Origin: Dryomyza anilis
Lineage: Eukaryota > Arthropoda > Insecta > Diptera > Dryomyzidae
Direction: 5' to 3'
Assembly (NCBI GenBank): GCA_951804985.1
Contig: OX638131.1
Span: 54,495,078 to 54,559,077, forward strand
Length of the DNA stretch: 64,000 nucleotides
Part shown: piece after piece, positions 36,831-47,820 of the stretch
Layout of the letters: the number at the start of each line of letters is the position of its first letter
Position numbering within the stretch: the first letter of the stretch is position 1
The notes under the pieces: model-generated
The model's database searches: none
The model's input: the letters and a program-made list of their open reading frames with translations, nothing else
What the model was told of the DNA's origin: nothing
Translations under genes and position numbers: made by a program

Positions 36831-38264
36831 ATGGCGGAATTGGAACAGTTAGCTTACAGAAATATCTTAGGGCAATTGGACAGTTTCACGGTGAAATTGT
36901 GGGCGCAAATCAGCCTCGAAGTAAAAAATAAAGAGCATTTACAATTAATAAAAACTAGAGTAGATAGCACAAAGGTTTCTTCTAAAGTAGAAGGAGTATA
37001 TGTCGTGTTCGAAGAATTAATATATTTTTTGGAACAAAACAGCGAAAAAAAAATTAAAGAGATAGAATACTGGAAAGGCGATTTTGTAGCATTAACGAAA
37101 AAAATAAACGAGTACTGCATAAATAGAGTACTGGATCAACAACCGAGATTGGAATTCGAATCAATCGAAGAGACGAATAATAAAGTAAGATAATTAGACT
37201 CATTGATCAGATTTTTAGAGGATGAAGTAAACTTAGCACATGAAACTTCATTGTACCATAAAGAAGCTTTAAGAATAGAAGAACATTTAGAAACCATAAC
37301 AACAAATAGAACAATAATTCAAATGCCTACAGACGATATTTCGAAATTCGTACGAAATCTGGTTCCGGTGTTCAGGGGCGAAGATTCACCGTTCCTAAAA
37401 ACGGAGCTTCTCTGATTTATAGACGGTTGTAAGGCAGCGAACCTAAAATAAATGAAGAAAATCAGGAAGAATTCATGATATGCATTAAACTGCGTCTTGA
37501 TGGAGATGCATTGACCAAGAAAATTAATGATATTGAAGAATTGTTTAAATTACTGAAAAACACATATTTAAAGATTAGATTCAGTTCAAGAAAACATAAG
37601 ACAAGCCTATCAAGGTGGAGGGTGAGTTTAAGGGCGTTAGCAAGGCGATTAGAAGTATTGCAGTCGAACGCAGACGACAAAGCCGACACAATGTACAAAA
37701 GGAAAAACCTACCGACGGACATTTTTAAAACGGAACTATTAAATTCAGTGCTAACAGCATTTAAAGTGAGGTTTTCCAAACAACGGATGTCAAAATCAAC
37801 AGCAGCAAAATCAGCATCAACAATATTAAGGTTTTCCAAACAACGGATATCAAAATCAACAGCAGCAAAATCAGAATCAATAATATCAAGGTTTTCCAAA
37901 CAATGGATATAACAACAATAATCGTAATAATATAAATAATGATAAAACTAATTATAATAATTATAATAATAATAATAATAATAATAATAGTAATAATAAT
38001 AATACTAATAAGGGTAATGGAAATAATAGAAATAACAAGCCGTTTAGAAATAACAAGCCGTTTAGAAATAACAACCCGTTTAGAAATAACAACGATAATA
38101 GTGATAATGGGCCTAATAGGACATACAGAAATAATAGGGCATGTTATGGGTGCGGTCAGGTCGGCCATATGATAGCGGATTGCCACGCCAAGAAAAATTT
38201 CGTGCCAAATGGTAATAACGCTCGAAACAAGGGAAACTACCAAGGGCCCATTCAAGGCCAATAA
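36831..38264 (+). pseudogene. Ty3/gypsy copy A gag (stops and deletions)
   Basis: Start chosen at ATG 36831 (MAELEQLAYRNILGQL) because it aligns with the start of gag in element D at 52109. The frame breaks at TAA 37191-37193, where D reads KVRELDS. It then continues out of phase through a capsid-like stretch (TDDISKFVRNL, DSPFLKTELL) with two more stops. After about 37760 a short segment with FSKQ is triplicated (see the repeat at 37770-37912). An Asn-rich run follows, then one intact CCHC knuckle, CYGCGQVGHMIADC, at 38142-38183. Gag ends at TAA 38262-38264. A coiled-coil segment present in D and B is deleted near 37110. Confidence 0.85.
37770..37912 (+). repeat. Triplicated ~60-bp segment in gag A
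   Basis: GGTTTTCCAAACAACGGAT followed by ATCAAAATCAACAGCAGCAA is repeated three times with a period of about 60 bp. Copy B shows the same pattern at 45716-45858, so the expansion predates the A/B duplication. In the gag frame this encodes a Gln/Asn-rich spacer before the zinc knuckle. Confidence 0.8.
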
Positions 38265-39199
38265 GCTGGGATCCCGTTAACATTAGTAAAGTTAGGTCAA
38301 AGGTAGAAATAGTAGATCATAGGCCAAAGGAGCCTGTGATTACATTTGCTACCACTGCTTCAAATAACAGCCAAAAAACAGTGGGCGAAAATATTGTTCA
38401 TCAAACGTCGGTAGTGACCGTTGATACATATGTTGAGCCGCTGTGTTTGGTTGGTAAGGAGAAGGTAAAAGGGGAAAAAAGGAGCCTGTGATTACATTTG
38501 CTACCACTGCTTCAAATAACAGCCATAAAACAGTGGGCGAAAATATTGTTCATCAAACGGCGGGAGTGACCGTTGATACATATGTTGAGCCACCGTGTTT
38601 GGTCTGTAATGCAGTAGCAGGAATGGTAGTTTTTATCATACACTTTACAGGTATTGTGCCGATGACACTAGGGAAGAAAATAAGAAAAGAGGAAATAGTA
38701 AAAGTAGGGTATAGAGTAAAAAACATATTATCAAGAATATCAAAAAGTTTTGAGAATTTCGAGGTAGAATATGATAAGAAGGTTAGATGTCATATGAGTG
38801 GGTTTATTAAAAGAAGGAATCGTATAATATGCAGTAGGCAGGGGGACTGTTCCAAACTACATAATGTAAGTGATGTTTTCATTGAAGTACCTTGTGAGGC
38901 TGCTAAAAATGGTAAACTCATATTACTGGTAGATTCGGTAGCAGATGCTAGTATATTAAAGAAGGGGGCGATGACACGACTTCCAGGTTTTGATAAAAAT
39001 ACTCAGAAGGATTTCAGTGGTGCTTTTGGGTTATGCGTAAGAACGTTAGGGACGATAAATATTCAGCACAATAGTATAGAGTGGTTCTGTTTAAACTGGA
39101 ACAAGGAATACCCGCTGATGGTATTGTAGGACGAGATAATATATGAAATAGGTCCCTAATAAATGCCATAGATAAGAAGTTAATTTTTTATGATAAAGA
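38265..39199 (+). pseudogene. Copy A pol N-terminus: membrane segment and aspartic protease
   Basis: The open part is 38488-39129. In order it holds the IVHQTAGVTVDTYVEPPCLV motif, a hydrophobic stretch MVVFIIHFTGIVPMTLG, a basic region (FIKRRNRIICSRQGDC) and the protease active site LLVDSVADAS. The Gly of the D-[ST]-G triad has become Val, which should abolish activity. A partial duplication (38335-38400 and 38485-38550) repeats the start of this region. The C-terminal GRDN flap is out of frame at about 39130. It would cleave Gag and Pol if intact. Confidence 0.85.
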
Positions 39200-39224
39200 T
39201 AAAAACAATACTATACAACTACCC

Positions 39225-39485
39225 ATGAGGACACGGTCAGATGTGGAAAATATTTTTTTAAATCAGAAATTAAAAGTAGAACCTAGAACCGCAAAGATAG
39301 TATCATTACGTTTAAAAACAAAAATTCCAATCGTCTTAATACATAAACAAGAAATTCGTCCAGTAGTATATTTAGGCGAAAGCATATCGAATGTTAGCAA
39401 AAATAAAGTTTATGTGTCAGTATTAAATGCTACAGAAAAAGAATTTATAATAACAGAACTTTTAAATCAAAATTCTCGAATTTAA
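39225..39485 (+). pseudogene. Copy A protease-RT linker
   Basis: An 86-codon frame with VEPRTAKIVSLRLKTKIPIV and VYVSVLNATEKEFIITELL. This is the linker domain between protease and RT in this gypsy group. Copies B, C1 and C2 have it in broken form; element D has lost it entirely. Confidence 0.75.
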
Positions 39486-39565
39486 ATCAGTATAAGGAAT
39501 CGAATACCAATAATTCTACAATAAATACCATAAATTCAGTAAACATTACGAACAGAATTAACAAA

Positions 39566-40900
39566 TTGTTAGAGGAGGTAAAAGTTGACGGGACTTTGAA
39601 TAAAGACGAAAGTACATCTTTACAAAATCTATGTATTTCGTATCATGATGTTTTTCATTTAGACGGCGATGAATTGACATACACGTCAGCGCTTAAACAT
39701 GAAATAACAACACAGTGGAACCAACCACCGATTAACCAAAAGCAATACAAATTGCCACACAAACACAGAGAGGAAACACAGACAGGTAAATAAAATGTTG
39801 GATGACGGCATTATATCGCCAAGCATATCACCCTGGAATTCGCTGATGTTGTTGGTTCCTAAAAAGAGCGGCAAGGACGGTAACAAGAAGTGGCGGCTAA
39901 TAATAGATTTCCGTAAATTGAACGACTTGACAATAAAACAAGTGTTTCCGATTCCTCGAATAGACGAAATATTAGATCAATTAGGTCACAGTCGCTATTT
40001 TTCAACTTTAGATTTAGCAAGTGGTTATCATCAGGTACTAGTAGAAGAAGGGGATAAGGAAAAACAGCTTTTAGTACAGGTCTGGGTAATTTCGAGTTCA
40101 ACAGAATGCCATTTAGTTTAACAGGGGCTCCAGCCACTTTCCAGAGAATAATGAACCACATATTAATAGGCTTACAACCTTGATGATATAGTGGTATACG
40201 GAAAAAATTTAGCTGAACATGAGCTTAGGCTGAGTAGAGTATTACAGATATTAAGGGAACAGAATCTAAAATTAAATACAGAAAAATGTCAGTTTTTGCG
40301 TAGCGATGTTGTCTATTTAGGACATAAATGTTCGGAGCTAGATGCCCTGCCAGATCCCTCTAAGGTTGAATGCGTAATAAATATTCCGGTGCCGAGAAAT
40401 AAAAAAGAAATGCAAGCGTTTTTGGGAATAATTAATTTTTACAGAAAATTTATAAGCAATATGGCAAAATTATCAATAAATTACTTACAAAAGATGTTAA
40501 ATTCACTTGGACAGACGATTGTCAAAGTTCATTTATTAAATGAAAAGAATCAATAATTTCACCACCCATTCTCGCATATCCAGATTTTAGAAAACCATTT
40601 TTAATTACAACAGATGCAAGTAACGAAGCAATAGGCGCGGTACTATCGCAAAGTAAAGTAGGGAGCGACCGACCAATAGCGTTCGCTAGTGGGCATAAAA
40701 TGGAGCAGAAAAAAATTACTCCACCATTGAAAGGGATTAGGAAAACCATTTACAATTTTCACGGATCATCAGCCATTACGTAATACAGCAAATCTCTGGA
40801 CATCTGGGTTGACGCGTTTCAGACACAAATTGTCTGAGTATGATTTTGAAATAATCTATAAAGCGGGTAAAAAGAATTTGAACGCAGATGCTTTAAGTAG
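39566..40900 (+). pseudogene. Copy A reverse transcriptase and RNase H (frameshifted)
   Basis: This is the polymerase core of the old provirus. RT blocks are SLQNLCISYHDVFHLDGDEL (39620), LLVPKKSGKDGNKKWRLI and FSTLDLASGYHQVLVEE (39795-40121). The catalytic block is damaged: the codons for FVYLDD are partly deleted near 40178, leaving LDDIVVYGK. Next are KLNTEKCQFLRSDVVYLGHK and FLGIINFYRKFISNMAKLS (40191-40556). RNase H follows out of frame from about 40600 (TTDASNEAIGAVLSQ), with a deletion near 40710-40740. At least five frame changes are needed to read it through. Confidence 0.85.
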
Positions 40901-41680
40901 AATTTTAATAGAATACCACTGTTATAATTTCAGATCCTGAAATTATATATAACAGTCCAAAACAACACAAAGTAAATTAGATCAGCAAATTTCAACAACA
41001 GAGCCTTTAGCCAGTACACCGATCGTAGATGAAACGATAACAGAACCAAATAATGAATCTAATAATGCTCAATTATTAACAGACCCAGAAGATATTAGAA
41101 CGGTAATAAAGGATTTTCAAGACTCAGCATTAGGAGGCCACCAGGCTGCAGTAAAAACATACTTAAGAATCAGAAACCAATTTAAATGGAAAGGGATGCA
41201 GAAACAAATAAAGGATTACGTTAAAAATTGTTTAAAATGTCGAGTAAATTGCATATGTCCACTGGTCAAACGCCTTTCCGTACTTTATACGGACACGATT
41301 TTGATATGCCAGCAAATCTTAAGCGAAAATGCTCACCCGTATATAATACCGATGATAACAACAAGTTATTAAAATGATATTCAACGCACACACGAAATCG
41401 TGAGAGAGAATCAAGAAAAAGCAAAAGAGAAATCTAAAAAATCTATGATAGCACAATACACCCTGAAATATTTAGCGTAGGCGATCAAATTTTGTTAAAG
41501 AATCGGAAAAGAAAGAATAAAATTTCACCCACTTGGGTAGGACCGTACGAGGTACTGTCGATAATAAGTCCTGTAACGACAATGATTTCTATCAAGGGAA
41601 AAGGAAAAAATTCCATAATAATTTATTAAAAGCATATAATTTTGAAGTAAAAATAACGAAACAAATAACGTAACCAACAG
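40900..41680 (+). pseudogene. Copy A integrase, catalytic core deleted
   Basis: The HHCC zinc domain is recognisable near 41110-41250 (FQDSALGGHQAAVKTYLRI, KNCLKCRVN), with the first His changed to Gln. Immediately after, the sequence jumps to HMSTGQTPFRTLYG at about 41255, so the D,D-35-E core is missing. The C-terminal part with GPYEVLSIISPVTTMIS ends at about 41630. Compared with copy B roughly 480 bp have been lost. Confidence 0.85.
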
Positions 41681-41689
41681 TTCATAATT

Positions 41690-42368
41690 ATTAGATGAGC
41701 TATAAAATAGCTAAAAGAAAATTTAAGTTGTCACTACAATTGATGTAGGTCAGTACCTCAATGGCATTGAACCAAACGAGAGGAACCAATGCACTAATTC
41801 ACTGCAAATGAAATGAGATACGTTAATGCATTGAGAAAAAGAGAAAAAAGAGAAGCAAAATAAAATAGAGTATGAAAAGTAATAAGAAATGCATAGCTTG
41901 CGCGGCACGGAGTGTAGTAAAGGGAAACTGCACAGTAGCAAAAATGGGTTGAAAAAATATTTGCATGCCAAAGGTGTTGCGAAGTAGGGAGTAAAATATG
42001 ATCAATAAGTAATACGAAAAATATTAATTAAAGATAAAACAATGGTGAAATACAATAGAATGATATGAGAATTAAAACAAAAAGAGAAAAATATATGAAA
42101 TCGGGAAATTAATAAAATTTACTATTGGTATAATAGAGCAGAAGCGGAAGGTGACACTAAAGAATGATAATAGATAAAATAGATTAGAAGCATTTAATAG
42201 GGAGAAGTAAAAATGAGCTAAAGAAACAAGGGCACAGGTAGATGGATAAATGTAATGTTATAAAAATTTAGATCAATAATAAATAAAAAAAAAATAATAA
42301 AATAAAAAATAATATAATTTAAATAAATAAAAAAATATATATGATTTAAATGTAATATATTTTTAGTT

Positions 42369-42450
<82 letters not shown>

Positions 42451-42637
42451 TATATTTAATACGAATAAAGGCGCTGCTAACAGAAACTACGGAATTGCAG
42501 AATTAGCATATTTTTTTACAAGTTGCGATTACATGTAAACCCAAATGCAACATGATTAACATGACAGAAACAAAAAAATATATAAAAACTTGAAGCAAAC
42601 ATGACTAATTATATATATTTGTTTACAGCAAGCGATT
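41690..42637. other. Spacer between copies A and B, probable LTR
   Basis: This non-coding region recurs after copy B (50707-51138 continued at 63306-63740), in the same order and including an (AT)n tract. It ends in GATTGC followed by TGGCACAGCCGG, which resembles the primer site of element D (TGGCGCAGCCGG at 51888). Being placed after pol and before the next gag, it is best read as one shared LTR of a tandem provirus. I could not fix the exact ends. Confidence 0.6.
42374..42446. repeat. (AT)n microsatellite
   Basis: An almost pure AT dinucleotide tract of about 73 bp. A shorter version stands at the equivalent place in the copy B spacer at 63568-63599. Confidence 0.95.
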
Positions 42638-42651
42638 GCTGGCACAGCCGG
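42638..42651 (+). promoter_or_regulatory. Primer-binding-site-like sequence, old provirus
   Basis: GGCACAGCCGG follows the probable LTR end and is one base off the primer site of element D. It matches the tRNA-Ser type primer site used by 17.6/297-like elements in most positions. A second decayed copy is at about 63741. Confidence 0.55.
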
Positions 42652-42676
42652 CGCAACCGATGTTAAAAACGAAACA

Positions 42677-42892
42677 TGTTATTAACGAAAAAAATAAATG
42701 ATAAATTAGCAGAAAAACAGGAGATGTTAGATCACGCCTGCGGGATAGAGTCTGAAAACGAAAAACTAAGAGCCTTGTTAAAAGATAGGGATATTTCTGA
42801 TGAATCAGTAGCTAGAGTACTGCATCAATAACCAAGATTGGAATTCGAATCAATCGAAGAGACGAATAATAAAGTAAGATAATTAGACTCAT
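42677..42892 (+). pseudogene. Copy B gag, middle segment before insertion
   Basis: The N-terminal 90 or so codons are missing. What remains is the coiled-coil segment, with KQEMLDHACGIESENEKLRA and LKDRDISDESVARVL, aligned with DQASGIEEENEKLRTLLKNK in element D. It runs to the same TAA seen in copy A (AAAGTAAGATAATTAGACTC), then is interrupted at 42893 by foreign DNA. Confidence 0.8.
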
Positions 42893-45253
42893 AGACAGGG
42901 CCGTGCGCAGGATTTGCTCATGGGGGGTTTAGCTAACTCCATAATAAAGGGGGTGTGAGAGGTATATTTCTGTTTGGCCATGCTCATGAACATATCCTGT
43001 CATTATTTCAGAAAAACGGTATTTGACGAGGCCTAAACTAGGTAAGAAGATATCGGGTGTACGATCTTTTTGTAACGGCGTTTCCTTCAGGAACTTTTGA
43101 GAGTCATTAGGTCCCGGTTGGCCATTTTTCATAGCCTTGTTTCAACTCACAGGCAATGTTACCTTGTTAGGGTCCGAGTAAATTGGTTTAATCGTAATAA
43201 AAATAGTATTCCATTATTGAAAATATGTATAACTTTTTTGGCAATTGAACATATAAAAGAACTAACAATAAATTGAACAAGGCTTGAAAAATGTTTGAAA
43301 TTTATACAATTTAAAATAATATTAAATAAAACCAATCTATTTCATTTGAAATTTGTACTCACATTTCATACAAATATTTTTATAATATTGGTAAAGTACA
43401 GAAAAGCGCCGGAGGCGAAAATTTTTGTTTTTTTTCTTGAAAATTTATTCAACTTTAAAATTCAAATTATATATACCAATTTATTTGTTAATGTATATAT
43501 CAATTTTTTTATTGGTAAAAAAAACATTTTTTTTTTAATAAAATATGGTATTTTTGAAATATGAAAACAAACAAATTCATATTTTAGCAGTGCTATTTTA
43601 GTATTTGATGAAATTTTGAAGTATGGTGAACGACATAAAAATAAGATATTGGTAAAATTTTAGCTTCCCACATGGTGTGGTTTAAGATATTTGGTGATTA
43701 AATTTGATTTAAATATGTATAAATATCGCAAAAGTTGTGTTAATCAATGAAACATAACTTAAGTAATAGTGAAGCAAAATAAAACACTAAAAGATAATAA
43801 AATTGCCAAAATTTTGATTTTAGAGTGGTCATTTTTAAACAAAGTTTATTTCGAAAGGATATATCTCAAAAAGCACTGGCGAAAGTCGAATTTAAAATTA
43901 AAATCAGCTTTTTGACTTTTTAGTATTTATGAAGACTTTAATTTTAAACTTGACTTTAAATTATCTTTGTATTTGAAATGAAAATGCATATCATATTTTC
44001 ACAATAAAAAAAATATTTGCGGCACATATTGGGTTTAACGAAATTATTTTTACAAATTCAAATACGGATATTGTGACCAAATCAAATAATAAAAAAATCC
44101 CGAATATTCAAAAATTTTCTGATTTATGACAAACGAACAAAAATTACATGTTTTCAGTTAAGTAATCGATCATGTCGTCAACAAAAATATTCGAAAAAGT
44201 GGGAAAATAAAATTTGAACATTTTGATAAGCTAACAATAAGCATAACATGTGTATGGAAACTTCTGGAAATATTACAATTCGGTTTCGAGAGACCATCTT
44301 ATTAAATAGTAAACGTGAATCAGGTCGAAAATCAGGATTTATGAATCGTAAATTCGGGGCAAAAGTAAAGTGTTAGATTTAAGCCCAACAATCAATAAGA
44401 GATGTGTCAAAAAAATTTAATATATTTCACATTTTCAAAAATTAAAGATAAGATTTAGACTGAGAACATTTAAAGTTCCAAATAAAATGGAAAAAATGGA
44501 TTATAGATCCAAATAAACCAGCGAGGGACCCTTATAGAACAATATGATACAATTTGTTCAAAACGATGTAATCCTCCAAACTGACCTGAGCTAGGTCCAG
44601 ATTCAAAGTTTTTGGCTGATATAAATTAATTCTTCGAAAAAATTTAAATTTTGTTAAACTGAAATAAAATAAGCGATAGTTGGATTAGTGTTATCAAAAA
44701 TGTTAGAAGAAATGGTCTCCATCGGTGGGCTGGAAGACTAAAATACGGAAATTCATTCAGAAATATAATTCTTTAATCATTTTTAAAACTATGAAATATT
44801 GTTCTTCATTTGTGATATTTTTTTTTACATTGTGCAATGTTGAAAATTTTGTAAGAAAAAACATTTTTTTTCTTTTCCATTTTTTTTTTTTGCTAAATGC
44901 TAACAATTTGTTTGGATGTTATTTTTATTTAGGGCGATTGTTCAAATGAATTGACATGTTTTCCCGAAAAAAACGGGGTCTTATTTCAATCCACATATAT
45001 ACACCAATTATGGGGCCTTATTGATTTATGGTCTTATTTCATTTTAAATTGTTATTAAAAAAAATTATATTAAAAAAACGTAAAAACAAACTAACAAGAA
45101 TTCGTTGGAATTTCTGACGCTTTTTTAAAAAATAAGTATTGTTTAAACCACTTTAGATCTGAGCGTGTGATATTATAAAAATGATTATGTACAGTCATAT
45201 ACATTTTTAGCCTTTAATTTAATTAAATAATTTTTCTAATGCTCCTAATAATT
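42893..45253. mobile_element. Unknown 2.36-kb insertion in gag B
   Basis: Copy A continues from CTCAT (37202) to AATTCAAATGCCTACAGACG (37316) with 115 bp; copy B has 2.36 kb of unrelated AT-rich DNA there and lacks those 115 bp. It opens with CAGGGCCGTGCGCAGGATTT and a run of G, a start reminiscent of hAT-like ends, but the other border has no matching inverted repeat. Reading frames inside are short (67-89 codons), low in complexity and not recognisable. It may be a decayed DNA transposon or captured DNA. Confidence 0.5.
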
Positions 45254-46151
45254 GAAATGCCTACAGACGATATTTCGAAATTCGTACGAAATCTGGTTCA
45301 GGCGGTCAGAGGCGAAGATTCACCGTTCCTAAAAACGGAGCTTCTCTGATTTATAGACGGTTGTAAGGCAGCGAACCTTAAAATAAATGAAGAAAATCAG
45401 GAAGAATTCATGATATGCGTTAAACTGCGTCTTGATGGAGATGCATACGAATTAGTGAGGACCAAGAAAAACAATGATATGGAAGAATTGTTTAAAATAC
45501 TGAAAAACACATATATAAAGATGGCTACATTAGATTCCGTTCAAGACAAACATATCAAGGTGGATCGGAGAGTTTAAGGGCGTTTACAAGGCGATTAGAA
45601 GTATTGCAGTCGAACACAGACAACATAGCCGACACAATGTACAAAAATAAAAAACTACCGACGGACATTTTTAAAACGGAACTATTAAATTAAGTGCTAA
45701 CAGCATTTAAAGTGGGGTTTTCCAAACAACGGATACCAAAATCAACAGCAGCAAAATCAGCATCAACAATATCAAGGTTTTGAAACAACGGATATCAAAA
45801 TCAACAGCAGCAAAATCAGAATCAACAATATCAAGGTTTTCCAAACAATGGATATAACAACAATAATCGTAATAATATAAATAATGATAAAACTAATTAT
45901 AATAATTATAAAAATAATAATACTAATACTAATAAGGTTAATGGAAATAATAGAAATAACAACCCGTTTAGAAATAACAACGATAATAGTGATAATGGGC
46001 CTAATAGGACATACAGAAATAATAGGGCATGTTATGGGTGCGGTCAGGTCGGCCATATGATAGCGGATTGCCACGCCAAGAAAAATTTCGTGCCAAATGG
46101 TAATAATGCTCAAAACAAAGGAACTACCAAGGGCCCAGTCAAGGCCAATAA
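45254..46151 (+). pseudogene. Copy B gag, capsid to nucleocapsid
   Basis: Gag resumes with TDDISKFVRNLVQAVRGEDS and reads through KTELL, then a stop. It covers the capsid-like stretch including DAYELVRTKK and FKILKNTYIKMATLDSVQD. Next come the repeated Gln/Asn-rich segment (45716-45858), an Asn run and the knuckle CYGCGQVGHMIADC at 46030-46071. Gag ends at TAA 46149-46151. Shared stops with copy A (for example KTELL followed by TGA) show that both derive from one inactive copy. Confidence 0.85.
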
Positions 46152-46985
46152 GCAGGGATCCCGTTAACATTAGTAAAGTTAGGTCAAAGGTAGAAATAGT
46201 AGATCATAGGCCAAAGGAGCCTGTGATTACATTTGCTACCACAGCTTCAAATAACAGCCAAAAAACAGTGGGCGAAAAATATTGTTCATCAAACGTCGGT
46301 AGTGACCGTTGATACATATGTTGAGCCGCTGTGTTTGGTTGGTAAGGAGAAGGTAAAGAGGGGAAAAGTGGGCGAAAATATTGTTCATCAAACGTCGGGA
46401 GTGACCGTTGATAGATATGTTGAGCCACCGTGTTTGGTCTGTAATGCAGCAGCAGGAATGGTAGTTTTTATCATACACTTTATAGGTATTGTGTCGATTA
46501 CACTAGGGAAGAAAATAAGAAAAGAGGAAATAGTAAAAGTAGGGTATAGAGTAAAAAACATATTATCAAGATTATCAAAAAGTTTTGAGAATTTCGTGGT
46601 AGAATATGATAAGAAGGTTAGATGTCATATGAGTGGGTTTATTAAAAGAAGGAATCGTAAAATATGCAGTAGGCAGGGGGACTGTTTCAAACAACATAAT
46701 GTAAGTGATGTTTTCATTGAAGTACCTTGTGAGGCTGCTAAAAATTGTAAACTCATATTACTGGTAGATCCGGGAGCAGATGCTAGTATATTAAAGAAGG
46801 GGCGATGACACGACTTCTAAGTTTTGATAAAAATACTCAAAAGGATTTTAGTGGTGCTTTTGGGGGATGCGTAAGGACGTTAGGGACGATATAGAGTATA
46901 GAGTGGTTCTGTTTAAACTGGAACAAGGAATACCCGCTGATGGTATTATAGGACGAGCTAAAATATGAAATAAGTCCATAATAAA
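46152..46985 (+). pseudogene. Copy B pol N-terminus: membrane segment and protease
   Basis: The pol frame opens inside the end of gag (46097-46312, DPVNISKVRSKVEIVDHRP), then a one-base insertion near 46277 moves to the frame 46233-46805. This has the doubled IVHQTS(V/G)VTVD motif, the hydrophobic segment MVVFIIHFIGIVSITLG, the basic stretch and the protease motif LLVDPGADAS. Pro replaces the Ser/Thr of D-[ST]-G, an inactivating change different from that in copy A. A deletion near 46800 shifts the rest. Confidence 0.85.
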
Positions 46986-47820
46986 TGCCATAGATAACAA
47001 GTTAATATTTTATGATAGAGATAAAAACAATACTATACAACTACCCATGAGGACACGGGCAGATATGGAAAATATTTTTTTTAATCAGAAATTAAAAGTA
47101 GAAAGATAGTATTATTACGTTTAAAAACAAAAATTCAAATCGTCTTAATACATAAACAAGAAATTTTGTCCAGGAGTATATTTAGGCGAAAGCATATCGA
47201 ATGTTAGCCAAAATAAAGTTTATGTGTCAGTATTAAATGCTACAGAAAAAAAATATAATAACAAAACTTTTAAACCAAAATTCTCGAATTTTAATCAGTA
47301 TAAGGAATCGAATACCAATAATTCTACAATAAATAGCATAAATACAGTAAACATTACAAACAGAATTAACAAATTGTTAGAGGAGCAGGGAGTATAACTT
47401 GATATAGAGTTTCCGTACAGGTGGTTTCGCTGCCACTTTTGTCAAATAAATTCAAACATTGGTTATGTGGAAATTGAAACGAAAATGTTGTCAACAGACA
47501 CATTTTCAAATCAATATTTTGATGTTTTCTGCCACATTTTTGGCCAGAAAAATAATTGAAATTTATAAGGAGTTGGATTGCAATATATCTTGGTAAGTTT
47601 GGTTGCAAATTATCCGCGGACAGATCCAGTTTTGTTCACTGTTTTCCTCTGTTAACTTCAATCTGTAAAATTCCACTTCCACATAACCAATGTTTTCGGC
47701 AGCGACGCCAGTAAATTCGGAAGGAAACTCTATATCAAATGTATACTCTCTGAGAGTAGATAAAAGTTGACGGGACTTTGAATAAAGACGAAATTACATC
47801 TTTACAAAATCTATGTATTT
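46986..47820 (+). pseudogene. Copy B protease-RT linker, split by a MITE
   Basis: This matches the copy A linker (39170-39600) with several small deletions and no long open frame. It is interrupted at 47386-47752 by a transposon. After it, AAAAGTTGACGGGACTTTGA resumes as in copy A at 39581. Confidence 0.75.
47386..47752. mobile_element. MITE with ~30-bp terminal inverted repeats
   Basis: A 367-bp non-coding element is present in copy B and absent from copies A, C1 and C2. Its left end, CAGGGAGTATAACTTGATAT, is mirrored by the right end, which reads CAGAGAGTATACATTTGATA on the other strand; both continue AGAGTTTCC. It is flanked by AGAGGAG (47379-47385) and AGAGTAG (47753-47759), a near-perfect 7-bp target duplication. 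The CAGRG termini suggest an hAT-type or similar source, but no transposase is encoded. Confidence 0.85.

Noticed and set aside
37761..38261. Minus-strand frame rich in Ile opposite gag A
   Set aside because: It is the reverse reading of an AAT/Asn run and the Gln-rich repeat, not a membrane protein.
42893..42930. Left end of an hAT transposon
   Set aside because: The start resembles hAT-like termini, but no inverted partner occurs near 45253 and no target duplication could be found, so I kept it as unknown.
43295..43564. 89-codon Phe/Ile/Asn-rich frame in the unknown insert
   Set aside because: Composition follows the AT-rich DNA, with no domain; chance frame.
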